Positions 17,019 to 25,327 of a stretch of 64,000 nucleotides of DNA are shown here, one piece after another. Positions within the stretch are counted from its first letter, which is position 1; each line of letters starts with the position of its first letter. Both the position numbers and the translations under genes were made by a program. The notes beneath the pieces were generated by a model that was given only the letters and a program-made list of their open reading frames with translations, was not told the DNA's origin and searched no databases. The DNA comes from Pseudomonas sp. ATCC 13867 (GTDB lineage Bacteria > Pseudomonadota > Gammaproteobacteria > Pseudomonadales > Pseudomonadaceae), in contig NC_020829.1 in assembly GCF_000349845.1 (NCBI RefSeq), positions 3,355,001 to 3,419,000 on the forward strand, written 5' to 3'.

Positions 17019-17699
17019 TCAGACTCCTTGAAGATCCATCTGGTAGAGCGCAGCCAGTCCGCTCTCAAGCACCTCATTCGCCGATACCTGTATCCATCGA
17101 TGTGGCTCGGACGGGCACACCTTCTCGATCCAGTGGGCGACGATCTGGTAACCAAGGCTGTATCCCAGCCATCGAGGCCGTTGGGGGCTCGTACCGAAGA
17201 ACCACGACGCGTGATCGTAGTTGGTCGAATGCAGTTCTTCTGGGCGCGGAAGGTAGCGCAGCAGCTCAGTGAGCGATATCGCGCATTCCCAGAGTTCCGG
17301 GGCGCTGGCGAATGTCCTGCTCACGAATTGGCCGGCAAGCCCCTCGCTGACCAGCGCCTCTCCCAAGGTACGCCCATAACCGGGACCAGCCATTCGATAG
17401 CAGTGATGGGCCTCATGGGCGACATGGCGGCTCAATGTGCCGTCAACCAGAGAGCTGGCGAAATTCGGATTAAGTGTGTCGACGGACAAGCTGAACAGTG
17501 ACTTACGCTGGGCGACTCCCAGGACTCCGATTTCCGGAATCACTTCCCCAGCTCGTTGCTGCACCAGAATGTCCAGCGGCTGGTGTCCTGCGTGCCTGCC
17601 CAGGACTTCCTGCGCGATTCCGACGGCAGCAGTGACATCCCCCTTGATGTCTTCCAAAGGCCCTTCCGCCTCAAGCCAGTGTATTTTCCACCTGGACAC
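17019..17699 (-). CDS. DUF2268-like zinc metallopeptidase, candidate T6SS effector
   Basis: 226 residues from the GTG at 17699, chosen because AGGAG lies six bases upstream; the frame is open to an ATG at 17774. A zinc-peptidase HExxH motif is present as RHVAHEAHHCYR (H95, E96, H99 in this numbering), followed 20 residues after the last His by ALVSEGLAGQF, whose Glu would be the third ligand. That combination is the core of DUF2268 (YjaZ-like predicted Zn-dependent proteases). No signal peptide is visible, which fits delivery by another route. It lies 381 bases upstream of the PAAR-like gene on the same strand. Export through the T6SS is inference; a housekeeping peptidase is the alternative. 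Confidence 0.8.
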   Translation of the reverse strand: MSRWKIHWLEAEGPLEDIKGDVTAAVGIAQEVLGRHAGHQPLDILVQQRAGEVIPEIGVLGVAQRKSLFSLSVDTLNPNFASSLVDGTLSRHVAHEAHHCYRMAGPGYGRTLGEALVSEGLAGQFVSRTFASAPELWECAISLTELLRYLPRPEELHSTNYDHASWFFGTSPQRPRWLGYSLGYQIVAHWIEKVCPSEPHRWIQVSANEVLESGLAALYQMDLQGV

Positions 17700-18083
17700 T
17701 TTCATCTCCTCCATGATTCTCGAAGCGACAGTTTTGCCCCCGAGCCAGGAGGCGTAAACCCTTTTCGCGAGCATCCGTCACAGAACATTTGGACCTTGCT
17801 CTCGACTAGTGACTTCAGGTTGAGAAGACTCAATGATCGCTCCGAGCCAAAATCCGGCAAGCATGAACAAGCACATCCCCCTCACTCGCCACGTTCTCTG
17901 AAACATCCCTCATGACCATCCGCCAACACTTGCCTATGCTCTGCAAGGCGTCCCCGCATGGCGGCGCCTCCCGACCCGACCGGATCCGAGCATTTCCATG
18001 ACCCAACCCGCGAACAGCGCGACAGAGACACCCGTCACCGATTTCCCCAGACTCATCAGCGCTCTGCCGGAGTGGCGAGCGGC
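17700..18083. other. Intergenic stretch, nothing recognised
   Basis: This spacer separates the metallopeptidase gene from the divergently placed diguanylate cyclase and should contain both promoters. I see short open frames on both strands but none with family similarity, good ribosome sites or the genome's codon pattern, and no strong palindrome. Confidence 0.5.
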
Positions 18084-19631
18084 ATGATCAGGCGCCGCTC
18101 CATCACCTTGCGCGGCCTGATCCTGGTCTTCGTGCTGCTGACGACCCTGGCCACGCTGTGCAACAGCCTGCTCGTCGCCTACCGGGTGCAACGCGAGGCG
18201 CTGATCCATTCGGCGCTGGAGGCCAACAATGCCTACGCCGCGAAAGTCGCCTCCGGCATCGGCGAGTTCTTCCAGTCGGCGCACCGTCATCTGCGCTACA
18301 GCACCGAGATCCTGTCCCGGAACATGGACGACCCGGCTGTCATCCGGGCCGAGGCCGTGCGACTGCAGGCGCAGGACTCGTACTTCAACTCCATCGCCAT
18401 CGTCGACGCCGACGGCCGGGTGCTGCAGGCCTACCCGGACGCGCTGCAGATCGTCGGCACCACGCTGCGCTCGGTGGGCATCCTGCAGGCGCTGAAGGAG
18501 CGCCGGCCGCTGGTCAGCCAGGCCTACATATCGGTGGCGGGAAACCTGGTGGTATTCATCTCCCAGCCGATCATCGGCCCCTCGGGGGAGTTCCTCGGCG
18601 TGGTGGGCGGTTCGGTGTACATCCTCAAGCCAAGCGTGCTGCACTCCATCATCAGCAGCCACTTCCACCACGACGGCACCTACGCCTTCGTCACCGACAG
18701 CAACCGGCGCCTGCTCTATCATCCCGAGCACTCCCGGCTCGGCAAGGTGCTGGGCAAGAGCGCCACGGTGGATGCCGCGCTGCGCGGCGAAAGCGGCACC
18801 GCGTCGATCATCAACTACCGGGGCGTCCCGATGCTCGCCGGCTATGCGCCGGTGCCCGACGCCAACTGGGCGGTAGTGGCACAGCAGCCGCGGGAACGCA
18901 CGCTCGCGCCGCTGCACCAACTGATGATCGCCATGCTCCTCGACATCATCCCGGCGAGCCTGGTGGGCCTGGTGATCATCTGGCTGGGGGTGGCGCTGAT
19001 CAGCCGGCCACTGCGGGAACTGGCCAAGAGCGCGAATCACCTGTCGGCCCCGGAGACTACCGGGCAGTTGCGCCAGGTGAATGCCTGGTATGCGGAGGCC
19101 TCCGCCATACGCCAGGCGCTGCTGACCAGCGTGCAGCTGCTGCAGCAGAAGCTGGGCCGGCTCAGCCATGAAGCGCAAAGCGACCCGCTGACCGGCCTGG
19201 CCAACCGGCGGGCGCTGGACACGGCACTGGCGCTGCTGCAACAGACCCAGCGCCAGTATTCGGTGCTGGCGCTGGATATCGATCACTTCAAGCGGGTCAA
19301 CGACACCTACGGCCACGACGCGGGGGATGAGGCGCTGAAGCAGGTCGCGGCGGTCCTCCAGCAGTATTCGCGCAGCGAGGACCTGGCCTGTCGATCGGGC
19401 GGCGAGGAGTTCATCCTGCTGCTGCCGGACACCCCGCTGGAAACCGCGGGCGGCATCGCCGAGCGCATTCGCGGGGCCGTCGAAGCCGCCGAGGTGCCGC
19501 AGATCGGGCACCTGACCCTCTCCATTGGCGTCGCCCAGGGTGACGGCGAGCCGGATGCCGTGCTGAAGACCGCCGACGAGCGCCTGTATCGCGCCAAGCA
19601 GATGGGCCGCAACCGGGTCGTCGCCGACTGA
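18084..19631 (+). CDS. Membrane-bound diguanylate cyclase with Cache sensor domain
   Basis: 515 residues. An N-terminal membrane segment (about 8-28), a periplasmic double-Cache-type sensor (30-285, with FNSIAIVDADGRVLQ and TYAFVTDSNRRLLYHP), a second membrane segment (about 287-312) and a C-terminal GGDEF domain (from about 365: DPLTGLANRRALD, LALDIDHFKRVNDTYGH, SGGEEF near 437). The active-site motif is GGEEF, as in active cyclases, and the product-inhibition site RxxD is intact five residues before it (RSED). It should make cyclic di-GMP in response to an extracellular ligand. Start chosen at 18084 since the residues encoded upstream are hydrophilic and non-family. Tandem hairpins follow its stop. 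Confidence 0.93.
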   Translation: MIRRRSITLRGLILVFVLLTTLATLCNSLLVAYRVQREALIHSALEANNAYAAKVASGIGEFFQSAHRHLRYSTEILSRNMDDPAVIRAEAVRLQAQDSYFNSIAIVDADGRVLQAYPDALQIVGTTLRSVGILQALKERRPLVSQAYISVAGNLVVFISQPIIGPSGEFLGVVGGSVYILKPSVLHSIISSHFHHDGTYAFVTDSNRRLLYHPEHSRLGKVLGKSATVDAALRGESGTASIINYRGVPMLAGYAPVPDANWAVVAQQPRERTLAPLHQLMIAMLLDIIPASLVGLVIIWLGVALISRPLRELAKSANHLSAPETTGQLRQVNAWYAEASAIRQALLTSVQLLQQKLGRLSHEAQSDPLTGLANRRALDTALALLQQTQRQYSVLALDIDHFKRVNDTYGHDAGDEALKQVAAVLQQYSRSEDLACRSGGEEFILLLPDTPLETAGGIAERIRGAVEAAEVPQIGHLTLSIGVAQGDGEPDAVLKTADERLYRAKQMGRNRVVAD

Positions 19632-19663
19632 GCCGCAAGCGCCATGAGTGCGGGGTAATAAGC

Positions 19664-19740
19664 TCCGGCGCTCCGGCCGGCTCTACACAGCCGGCCGGAG
19701 CGCCGGAACCGGGCGCCGCACTTGCACGTGCGGCGCCCGG
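19664..19740. terminator. Two perfect tandem hairpins between convergent genes
   Basis: Hairpin 1 has a perfect 19-bp stem (19664-19682 with 19689-19707) and six-base loop; hairpin 2 a perfect 13-bp stem (19709-19721 with 19728-19740) and six-base loop. They sit between the convergent cyclase and cysteine-hydrolase genes and probably act as a two-way transcription barrier. Neither has a strong T-run. Confidence 0.75.
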
Positions 19741-19750
19741 AAGGGCCGCC

Positions 19751-20377
19751 TTACTTGTTCGCGGTCAGCGTACTGTAGGCGGTGATCAGGTTGCGGTAGT
19801 CCGGGATGTGATTGGAGAACAGCGCGGCCAGCCCTTCGATGTCGTTGCGCCAGTCGCGGTGCAGCTCACAGGCCACGCCGAACCAGGTCATCATCTGCGC
19901 GCCAGCGGCTTCCATGCGGCGCCAGGCGGCGTCGCGGGTAACTTCGTTGAAGGTGCCCGAAGCGTCCGCCACGACGAACACATCGAAGCCTTCTTCCAGT
20001 GCCGAGAGCGCCGGGAAGGCCACGCACACTTCGGTGACCACGCCGGCGATGATCAGTTGCTTCTTGCCGGTGGCCTTGACCGCCTTGACGAAGTCTTCGT
20101 TGTCCCAGGCATTGATGTTGCCGGGGCGGGCGATATAGGGCGCATCGGGGAACATTTCCTTGAGTTCCGGCACCAGCGGGCCGTTGGGGCCGGTTTCGAA
20201 GCTGGTGGTAAGGACGGTCGGGAGCTTGAAGTACTTGGCCAGGTCGGCCAGGGCCAGGACGTTGTTCTTGAACTTGTCCGGTTCGATATCACGAACCAGC
20301 GAGAGCAGACCGGCCTGGTGATCGACCAGCAGTACGGCGGCCTGGGACTTGTCGAGACGGACGTAGGGCTTGCTCAT
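19751..20377 (-). CDS. YcaC-like cysteine hydrolase (isochorismatase fold)
   Basis: 208 residues, the size and sequence type of YcaC: an isochorismatase-like hydrolase of unknown natural substrate. The Asp of the active site is D19 (LLVDHQ), the cysteine nucleophile is C118 (AGVVTEVCVAFP), and position 84, where most of the superfamily has Lys, is Arg (YIARPGNINAWDN). AGGAG-type ribosome site upstream of the ATG. It lies 58 bases downstream of a paralogue and probably shares its transcript. The superfamily includes isochorismatases, nicotinamidases and carbamoylases, so the reaction cannot be named from sequence. Confidence 0.9.
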   Translation of the reverse strand: MSKPYVRLDKSQAAVLLVDHQAGLLSLVRDIEPDKFKNNVLALADLAKYFKLPTVLTTSFETGPNGPLVPELKEMFPDAPYIARPGNINAWDNEDFVKAVKATGKKQLIIAGVVTEVCVAFPALSALEEGFDVFVVADASGTFNEVTRDAAWRRMEAAGAQMMTWFGVACELHRDWRNDIEGLAALFSNHIPDYRNLITAYSTLTANK

Positions 20378-20435
20378 GGCGACTCCTCGTTTACAGGTGG
20401 GAAGCCCGGCGTAAGCGCCGGGCCAGGGGTTGGAC

Positions 20436-21122
20436 TCAGCGCTGCGAGTCCAGCACTTCGTGCTCGGTCACTACCTGCTGCGCCTTCGCGTAGCTTTCGA
20501 TCAGCAGTTGGTAGTGAGGGAAGATTAGGCTATAGGCTTCGGCCCATTGGGCTGCATCGGGACGATTCCAGGTACGCTGGATCTCGGAAGCCACCGCGGC
20601 GGTGTCCATCGGCACCACGCCGGCCTGCACCACGCGGGCCAGGGTGATTTCCTGGGCCGCCTTGGAGTAGGTGCCGGACGCGTCGATCACGGCGAAAACC
20701 CGATAACCGGCATTGACCGCGGCGATGGCCGGGAATGCCATGCACACGCTGGTGATGGTGCCGGCGATGACCAGGGTCTTCTTGCCGGTCTTCTCGACCG
20801 CGGCGACGAACTCGGGGTTGTCCCAGGCGTTGATCTCGCCCTTGCGCGCCACGTACTGGGCGTGCGGCGCGGCTTCGTGGATCTCCGGGATCAGCGGGCC
20901 ATTAGGGCCCTGCGGCACCGAGGCGGTGGTGATGACCGGGATCTTCGCCAGGGTGGCGATCTTCGCCAGGGTGATGGCGTTGTTGCGCAACTCGGTCATC
21001 GGCATGTCCTTGACCGTCTGGAACAGACCGCTCTGGTGGTCGATGAGCAGCATGGCGGTGTCGTCGGGATCGATCACCGGACGCTGACCGTTGAAATTGG
21101 CGATCTGAGAGAAGTTGCTCAT
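20436..21122 (-). CDS. Second isochorismatase-family cysteine hydrolase
   Basis: 228 residues, paralogous to the downstream neighbour over most of its length (shared LL.DHQ.GL, GPNGPL.PE, INAWDN.(D/E)F). It has the full Asp-Lys-Cys set: D28, K94 ([11 protein letters not shown]) and C127 ([11 protein letters not shown]). An N-terminal extension and a longer C-terminal tail distinguish it. The ribosome site is GAGGAG. Both hydrolases lie downstream of pirin on the same strand, suggesting a small stress- or aromatic-related operon, although the 103-base gap to pirin leaves room for a separate promoter. Confidence 0.88.
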   Translation of the reverse strand: MSNFSQIANFNGQRPVIDPDDTAMLLIDHQSGLFQTVKDMPMTELRNNAITLAKIATLAKIPVITTASVPQGPNGPLIPEIHEAAPHAQYVARKGEINAWDNPEFVAAVEKTGKKTLVIAGTITSVCMAFPAIAAVNAGYRVFAVIDASGTYSKAAQEITLARVVQAGVVPMDTAAVASEIQRTWNRPDAAQWAEAYSLIFPHYQLLIESYAKAQQVVTEHEVLDSQR

Positions 21123-21225
21123 GTTGGTTTCTCCTCGAAGGGGCCCTTCCGGCCCGCTGTGGCCCGCGCATTGCGGCGCGGAAGATGACCCAGACTAGGC
21201 GCCCGCCAAGTCTGGGATATGACAC

Positions 21226-22092
21226 TCAGTGACTCAGTTGACCGAAGCGACCTTCGCGGAAGTCGTCGATGGCCTCGCGGATCTCGCTGTCGCTGTTCAT
21301 CACGAAGGGCCCGTAGCCGACGATCGGCTCGTTCAGGGCCTCGCCGCTGAGCAGCAGGACCAGGGCGTCGCTGTCGGCTTCCAGCAGCAGGCTGTCGCCG
21401 CGCCGGTCGAACAGCGCCAGTTGCCCTTCACGCAGGCTTTCAGCGCCACCCAGGCGCACACTGCCGCGCAGGACGACCAGGGCGGTGTTGCGTCCCGGCG
21501 TGACCCGCAGGTCCAGCGGTCGGCCCGGATTCAGGCGCATGTCCCAGACATCCAGCGGACTGAAGGTATGGGCCGGCCCCGCCGCGTTGCCATAGCGCCC
21601 GGCGATCACCCGCAGGGTGCCGGCGCCATCGGGCAGTTCGATCTGCGGGATGTCCGCCGCCAGCAGCGTCTGGTAGGCCGGCGCGGTGCGCTTGTCGCTC
21701 GCCGGAAGGTTCACCCACAACTGCGCCATGTGCAGCGTGCCGCCCGTGCGGCTGAAGTCCGGCGAGTGGAACTCCTCGTGGAGAATGCCGTCACCGGCCG
21801 TCATCCACTGCACGTCGCCGGGGCCGATGCGCCCGCCGCCGCCACTGGAGTCGCGGTGCTCCAGTTCGCCCTGGTAGACAATGGTCACCGTCTCGAAACC
21901 GCGGTGCGGGTGCTGGCCGACGCCGCGCGGGCTGCTGCTGGGGGTGAAGTCATGGGGACCGGCATGGTCCAGCAGCAGGAAGGGGCTAAGGTGTTCGCCC
22001 AGGTTGTCGTAGGAGAACAGCGAGCGGACCGGGAAGCCATCGCCGACCCAATGCGGGCGGGGTGCGCTGTAGATACCGAGAATCTGTTTCAT
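21226..22092 (-). CDS. Pirin family protein
   Basis: 288 residues starting MKQILGIYSA after a strong AGGAGG; an ATG 30 bases upstream is less likely. The N-terminal cupin has the pirin metal ligands in HPHRGFETVTIV (two His) and GDGILHEEFH (His and Glu), followed by the C-terminal cupin. Bacterial pirins include quercetin dioxygenases and redox-linked regulators of central metabolism; which applies is not visible. It is transcribed divergently from a LysR gene, 101 bases apart, a typical layout for regulator and target. Confidence 0.92.
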   Translation of the reverse strand: MKQILGIYSAPRPHWVGDGFPVRSLFSYDNLGEHLSPFLLLDHAGPHDFTPSSSPRGVGQHPHRGFETVTIVYQGELEHRDSSGGGGRIGPGDVQWMTAGDGILHEEFHSPDFSRTGGTLHMAQLWVNLPASDKRTAPAYQTLLAADIPQIELPDGAGTLRVIAGRYGNAAGPAHTFSPLDVWDMRLNPGRPLDLRVTPGRNTALVVLRGSVRLGGAESLREGQLALFDRRGDSLLLEADSDALVLLLSGEALNEPIVGYGPFVMNSDSEIREAIDDFREGRFGQLSH

Positions 22093-22193
22093 GGGGTGCC
22101 TCCTGTAGTGCATGGGAGACACGATAGAACTGCAACAATATTGCCGGTAGACAGCGATAATTCACCTCAGAGTTCCATCTGGAGAACACTGAA
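22093..22193. promoter_or_regulatory. Divergent pirin/LysR promoter with GCAA-N5-TTGC palindrome
   Basis: The intergenic region holds the inverted repeat GCAACAATATTGC at 22132-22144, placed near the middle of the gap. LysR-type regulators usually bind such dyads in divergent promoters, so this is the likely operator of the adjacent LysR protein (inference). Confidence 0.5.
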
Positions 22194-23099
22194 ATGGAAG
22201 ACCTCAACGATCTCTATTACTTCGCCCAGGTCGTCGAGCACGGCGGATTCGCACCCGCCGGGCGCGCCCTGGACCAGCCCAAGTCGAAGCTCAGCCGGCG
22301 CATCGCCTCATTGGAAGAGCGCCTGGGCGTACGCCTGATCCAACGTTCCACCCGGCACTTCTCGGTGACCGAGATCGGCCAGGAGTACTACCGCCACTGC
22401 CTGGCGATGCTGGTGGAAGCCGAAGGCGCGGCCGAGGTGATCGAGCGTCACCGCTCCGAGCCGCAGGGCGTGGTACGGCTGAGCTGCCCCACCGCCCTGC
22501 TGAACTTCTGGGTCGGGCCGATGCTGGCGCGCTTCATGGTCGAGCACCCGCTGGTGGCGCTGCATGTCGAAGCCACCAACCGCCAGGTGGACATGATCCA
22601 GGAAGGCGTCGACATCGCCCTGCGGGTACGCTTCCCGCCGCTGGAGAGCAGCGACCTGGTCATGAAGGTGCTGGGCGAGAGCCGCCAGTGCGTGGTGGGC
22701 GCGCCGGCATTGCGCGAGCGGCTGACGGCGCGGCCGATCCCCGCCGACGTGGCGGCGCTGCCGACCCTGCACTGGGGCTCGGTGCAACGCGAATACCACT
22801 GGCAGCTGGACGGTCCCAAGGGCGCCAGCGCCCAGGTGCGCCATCATCCCCGGCTGGTCACCGACGACCTGCTGGCGCTGCGCCAGGCCGCGCTGGCCGG
22901 CGTCGGCGCGGCGCACCTGCCGGCGGTGGTGGTAAGCGACGACCTCAACGACGGCGGCCTGGTCAACCTGCTGCCCGACTGGGCGCCGCGCACCGGGATA
23001 GTCCATGCCGTGTTCCCCTCGCGGCGCGGGCTGCTGCCATCGGTGCGGGCGCTGCTGGACTTCCTCGCGAACGCGTTCGAGCACAGCGACATGGCGTAG
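22194..23099 (+). CDS. LysR-family transcriptional regulator
   Basis: 301 residues. The N-terminal winged HTH (about 1-60: MEDLNDLYYFAQVVEHGGFAPAGRAL, LSRRIASLEERLGVRLIQRSTR) is followed by the substrate-binding domain (from about 90). The sequence resembles the CrgA/DsdC-like group that often sits next to pirin genes and responds to electrophiles or quinones. It is divergent from pirin and probably controls it and the two hydrolases. Confidence 0.92.
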   Translation: MEDLNDLYYFAQVVEHGGFAPAGRALDQPKSKLSRRIASLEERLGVRLIQRSTRHFSVTEIGQEYYRHCLAMLVEAEGAAEVIERHRSEPQGVVRLSCPTALLNFWVGPMLARFMVEHPLVALHVEATNRQVDMIQEGVDIALRVRFPPLESSDLVMKVLGESRQCVVGAPALRERLTARPIPADVAALPTLHWGSVQREYHWQLDGPKGASAQVRHHPRLVTDDLLALRQAALAGVGAAHLPAVVVSDDLNDGGLVNLLPDWAPRTGIVHAVFPSRRGLLPSVRALLDFLANAFEHSDMA

Positions 23100-23111
23100 A
23101 CCGCGCGCATC

Positions 23112-23127
23112 TTCAGACTGCATTCAG
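23112..23127 (+). promoter_or_regulatory. TTCAG-N6-TTCAG direct repeat upstream of the hemolysin-family operon
   Basis: Two TTCAG half-sites, 11 bases apart in register, lie about 50 bases before the start of the cluster. That spacing is the usual one for OmpR/PhoB-family response regulators. The 13-base sequence CATTCAGATTCGC that includes the second half-site also occurs upstream of acnA at 55069. The OmpR-type regulator encoded downstream at 26888 is the obvious candidate (inference). Confidence 0.45.
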
Positions 23128-23177
23128 ATTCGCCGCGAATACTCTCCCCCATGAATGAGCTCCAGAGGGGGGAAGCC

Positions 23178-23861
23178 ATGACCCGATCCGAATGGGAGTC
23201 GCTGTTCCCGTTCCGTTTCGGCCCGCGCGACACGCACCTTGCGAGTCTGCGCCTGGTCGACGGTGACGACCCGCAGCGGCACGAGGTCGAAGCGTTCGTG
23301 CATGAGCGCTTCGACCGCGTCCACCATGCCGACGTGCACCAGTACCTGCCCGAACTGCTCAGCCTGCGCGACCGCCACGGCGCGCTGGTGGCGGTCGTCG
23401 GCATGCGCCTGGCGGCGCAGGAGTCGCTGTTCCTCGAACGCTACCTGGATGAGCCGCTGGAAGGCCCGGTGTCGCGCATCGCCGGTTACAACGTGCCACG
23501 CCACGAGCTGGTGGAAGTGGGCAACCTGGCCGCCCGCAACGCCGGCAGCGCGCGCCTGATCATCGCCGCGGTGACCTGGCTGCTGGCCGCGCGCGGGTTG
23601 CGCTGGGTCGCCTTCACCGGCGCGGCGACGCTGATCAACAGCTTCCACCGCCTGGGACTGGAACCGACGGTACTGGCGCAGGCGGACCCGCAGCGCCTGA
23701 ACGGCGACCTGGCCGACTGGGGCAGCTACTACGAACAGCATCCGCAGGTGTTCGCCGGCAGCATCCGCTACGGCCATGAACAACTGGAGAACAGCGGGAC
23801 GTACCAGCGCCTGGGCTTCCCGGCGCTGCCCTACTGCGCGAGACACGAGCATGCGGCCTGA
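23178..23861 (+). CDS. Thermostable-hemolysin family protein (GNAT-like)
   Basis: 227 residues from the ATG at 23178, which has the ribosome site AGGGGGGAAG; an ATG at 23151 is the alternative. It resembles the thermostable hemolysin family (PF12261; the Vibrio delta-TH type), whose sequence pattern is close to acyl-transferases of the GNAT/autoinducer-synthase fold: HEVEAFVHERFDRVHHADV, PELLSLRDRHGALVAVVGMRLA, LVEVGNLAARNAGSARLII. There is no signal peptide, which argues against a simple secreted haemolysin. It opens a compact operon and overlaps the next gene by 11 bases. I think an acyl-transfer role within the cluster is more likely than toxin activity, but this is inference. Confidence 0.82.
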   Translation: MTRSEWESLFPFRFGPRDTHLASLRLVDGDDPQRHEVEAFVHERFDRVHHADVHQYLPELLSLRDRHGALVAVVGMRLAAQESLFLERYLDEPLEGPVSRIAGYNVPRHELVEVGNLAARNAGSARLIIAAVTWLLAARGLRWVAFTGAATLINSFHRLGLEPTVLAQADPQRLNGDLADWGSYYEQHPQVFAGSIRYGHEQLENSGTYQRLGFPALPYCARHEHAA

Positions 23862-25317
23862 ACTGGAAGACTTCCGGCATCACCTGCGCCACCTCGCCCG
23901 CGACCAGGGCGAACGCCTGGCGCTGCGCGGCGCGACGCAGCGCTACAGCTATGCGCAGTTGCTGGAAGCCGTGGAGCAGCGCACCGCGCACCTCGCCGCA
24001 CAGCCGGCCGGCGCCCTCGCCCTGGCGCTGGACAACGGCCCGGATGCGCTGATCTGGGACCTGGCCGCGCTGTTCAGCGAACGCCCCTGCCTCCTCCTGC
24101 CGCCCTTCTTCAGCCCCGCCCAGCGTGCCCACTGCCTGATGCAGAGCCAGGCAAGCCTGGCGCTGGTCGAGCCGCGCCTGGAAGACGAACTGCGCGGCAA
24201 CGGCTTCAGCCACGGCGAAACCTTCTGGTACCGCCCGGCCGTGGTGGACGCCGGCCTGCCCCTGGGAACGGCGAAGATCACCTACACCTCCGGCAGCACC
24301 GGCACGCCCAGGGGCGTATGCCTGGACGCCGGCGCCATGCTCCGCGTGGCCCGCGAACTGGAGGCCGCCAGCCGGCCCACCGAGCCCAGCCACTACCTGG
24401 CGATCCTGCCGCTGGCGGTGCTGCTGGAAAATCTCGGGCTGTACGCCGCCCTCTGCGCCGGCGCCACCCTGACCCTGCTGCCCGGCGAACAGTTGGGCCT
24501 GGGGGGATCGAGCAGCGTGGACTGGAAGCGCCTGCTCGCCAGCATCGCCCTGAGCGGCGCGCAAAGCCTGATCCTGGTGCCGCAACTGCTGCTCGGCCTG
24601 GTGACCGCCATCGAGCGCGGCGTGATGCGTCCCGGCCCGCTGAAGTTCGTCGCCGTGGGCGGCGCGCGGGTGGCGCCCTCGCTGCTACGGCGCGCCGCTG
24701 CCGTAGGACTGCCGGTATACGAGGGCTACGGGCTCTCCGAGTGCGCCTCGGTGGTCTGCCTGAACCGTCCCGGCGCAGTGCGGCCGGGCAGCGTGGGCCG
24801 CCCCCTGCCCCACGTCCAGGTAAAGCTGGCCGACGATGGCGAGGTCCTGGTCAGCGGCTCATCCCTGCTCGGCTACCTCGGCGAGCCGCCGCACCTCGGC
24901 CAGTGGTGGCCCACCGGCGACCTCGGCCGCTTCGACGAGGACGGCTACCTCTACCTCGCCGGGCGCAAGAAGAACCAGTTCATCACCAGCTTCGGACGCA
25001 ACGTCAACCCGGAATGGATCGAAGCCGAGCTGACGCAGAACGGCGTGGTGCTCCAGGCCTTCGTCCACGGCGAAGGCCTGCACCAGAACCTGGCGCTGCT
25101 CTGGCCGGTCGACCCGGCCTGCACCGACCAGGTTCTGGAGCAGGCGGTGCGCCAGTGCAACGAGCAGTTGCCGGACTACGCCCGGGTACACCGCTGGGCG
25201 CGACTGCCCGAACCCTTCAGCAGCGCCAGCGGCCTGCTCACCGCCAACGGTCGTCCGCGCCGCATGGCCATTCTCGAGCAGTATCGCGAAATCCTTTCCG
25301 CAATGGTTACCGAGTGA
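23851..25317 (+). CDS. AMP-dependent acyl ligase-like protein
   Basis: 488 residues of the ANL (acyl-CoA synthetase) superfamily. The phosphate-binding motif ITYTSGSTGTPRGV is intact (about residue 147-160), as are YEGYGLSECASVV and the hinge region WPTGDLGRFDEDGYLYLAGRKKNQF. In the C-terminal domain the lysine normally needed for adenylation appears replaced by Arg: the segment reads LLTANGRPRR where relatives read LTPTLKLRR. The protein is shorter than classical long-chain acyl-CoA synthetases. It probably activates, or formerly activated, a fatty acid for its neighbours. The ATG at 23851 lies inside the end of the previous gene; translation is likely coupled. Confidence 0.88.
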   Translation: MRPELEDFRHHLRHLARDQGERLALRGATQRYSYAQLLEAVEQRTAHLAAQPAGALALALDNGPDALIWDLAALFSERPCLLLPPFFSPAQRAHCLMQSQASLALVEPRLEDELRGNGFSHGETFWYRPAVVDAGLPLGTAKITYTSGSTGTPRGVCLDAGAMLRVARELEAASRPTEPSHYLAILPLAVLLENLGLYAALCAGATLTLLPGEQLGLGGSSSVDWKRLLASIALSGAQSLILVPQLLLGLVTAIERGVMRPGPLKFVAVGGARVAPSLLRRAAAVGLPVYEGYGLSECASVVCLNRPGAVRPGSVGRPLPHVQVKLADDGEVLVSGSSLLGYLGEPPHLGQWWPTGDLGRFDEDGYLYLAGRKKNQFITSFGRNVNPEWIEAELTQNGVVLQAFVHGEGLHQNLALLWPVDPACTDQVLEQAVRQCNEQLPDYARVHRWARLPEPFSSASGLLTANGRPRRMAILEQYREILSAMVTE

Positions 25318-25327
25318 GGTTTGCCCC

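Noticed and set aside
17556-17915. Plus-strand frame opposite the metallopeptidase start
   Set aside because: No gene-like third-position pattern or family; antisense to a gene with a recognisable catalytic motif.
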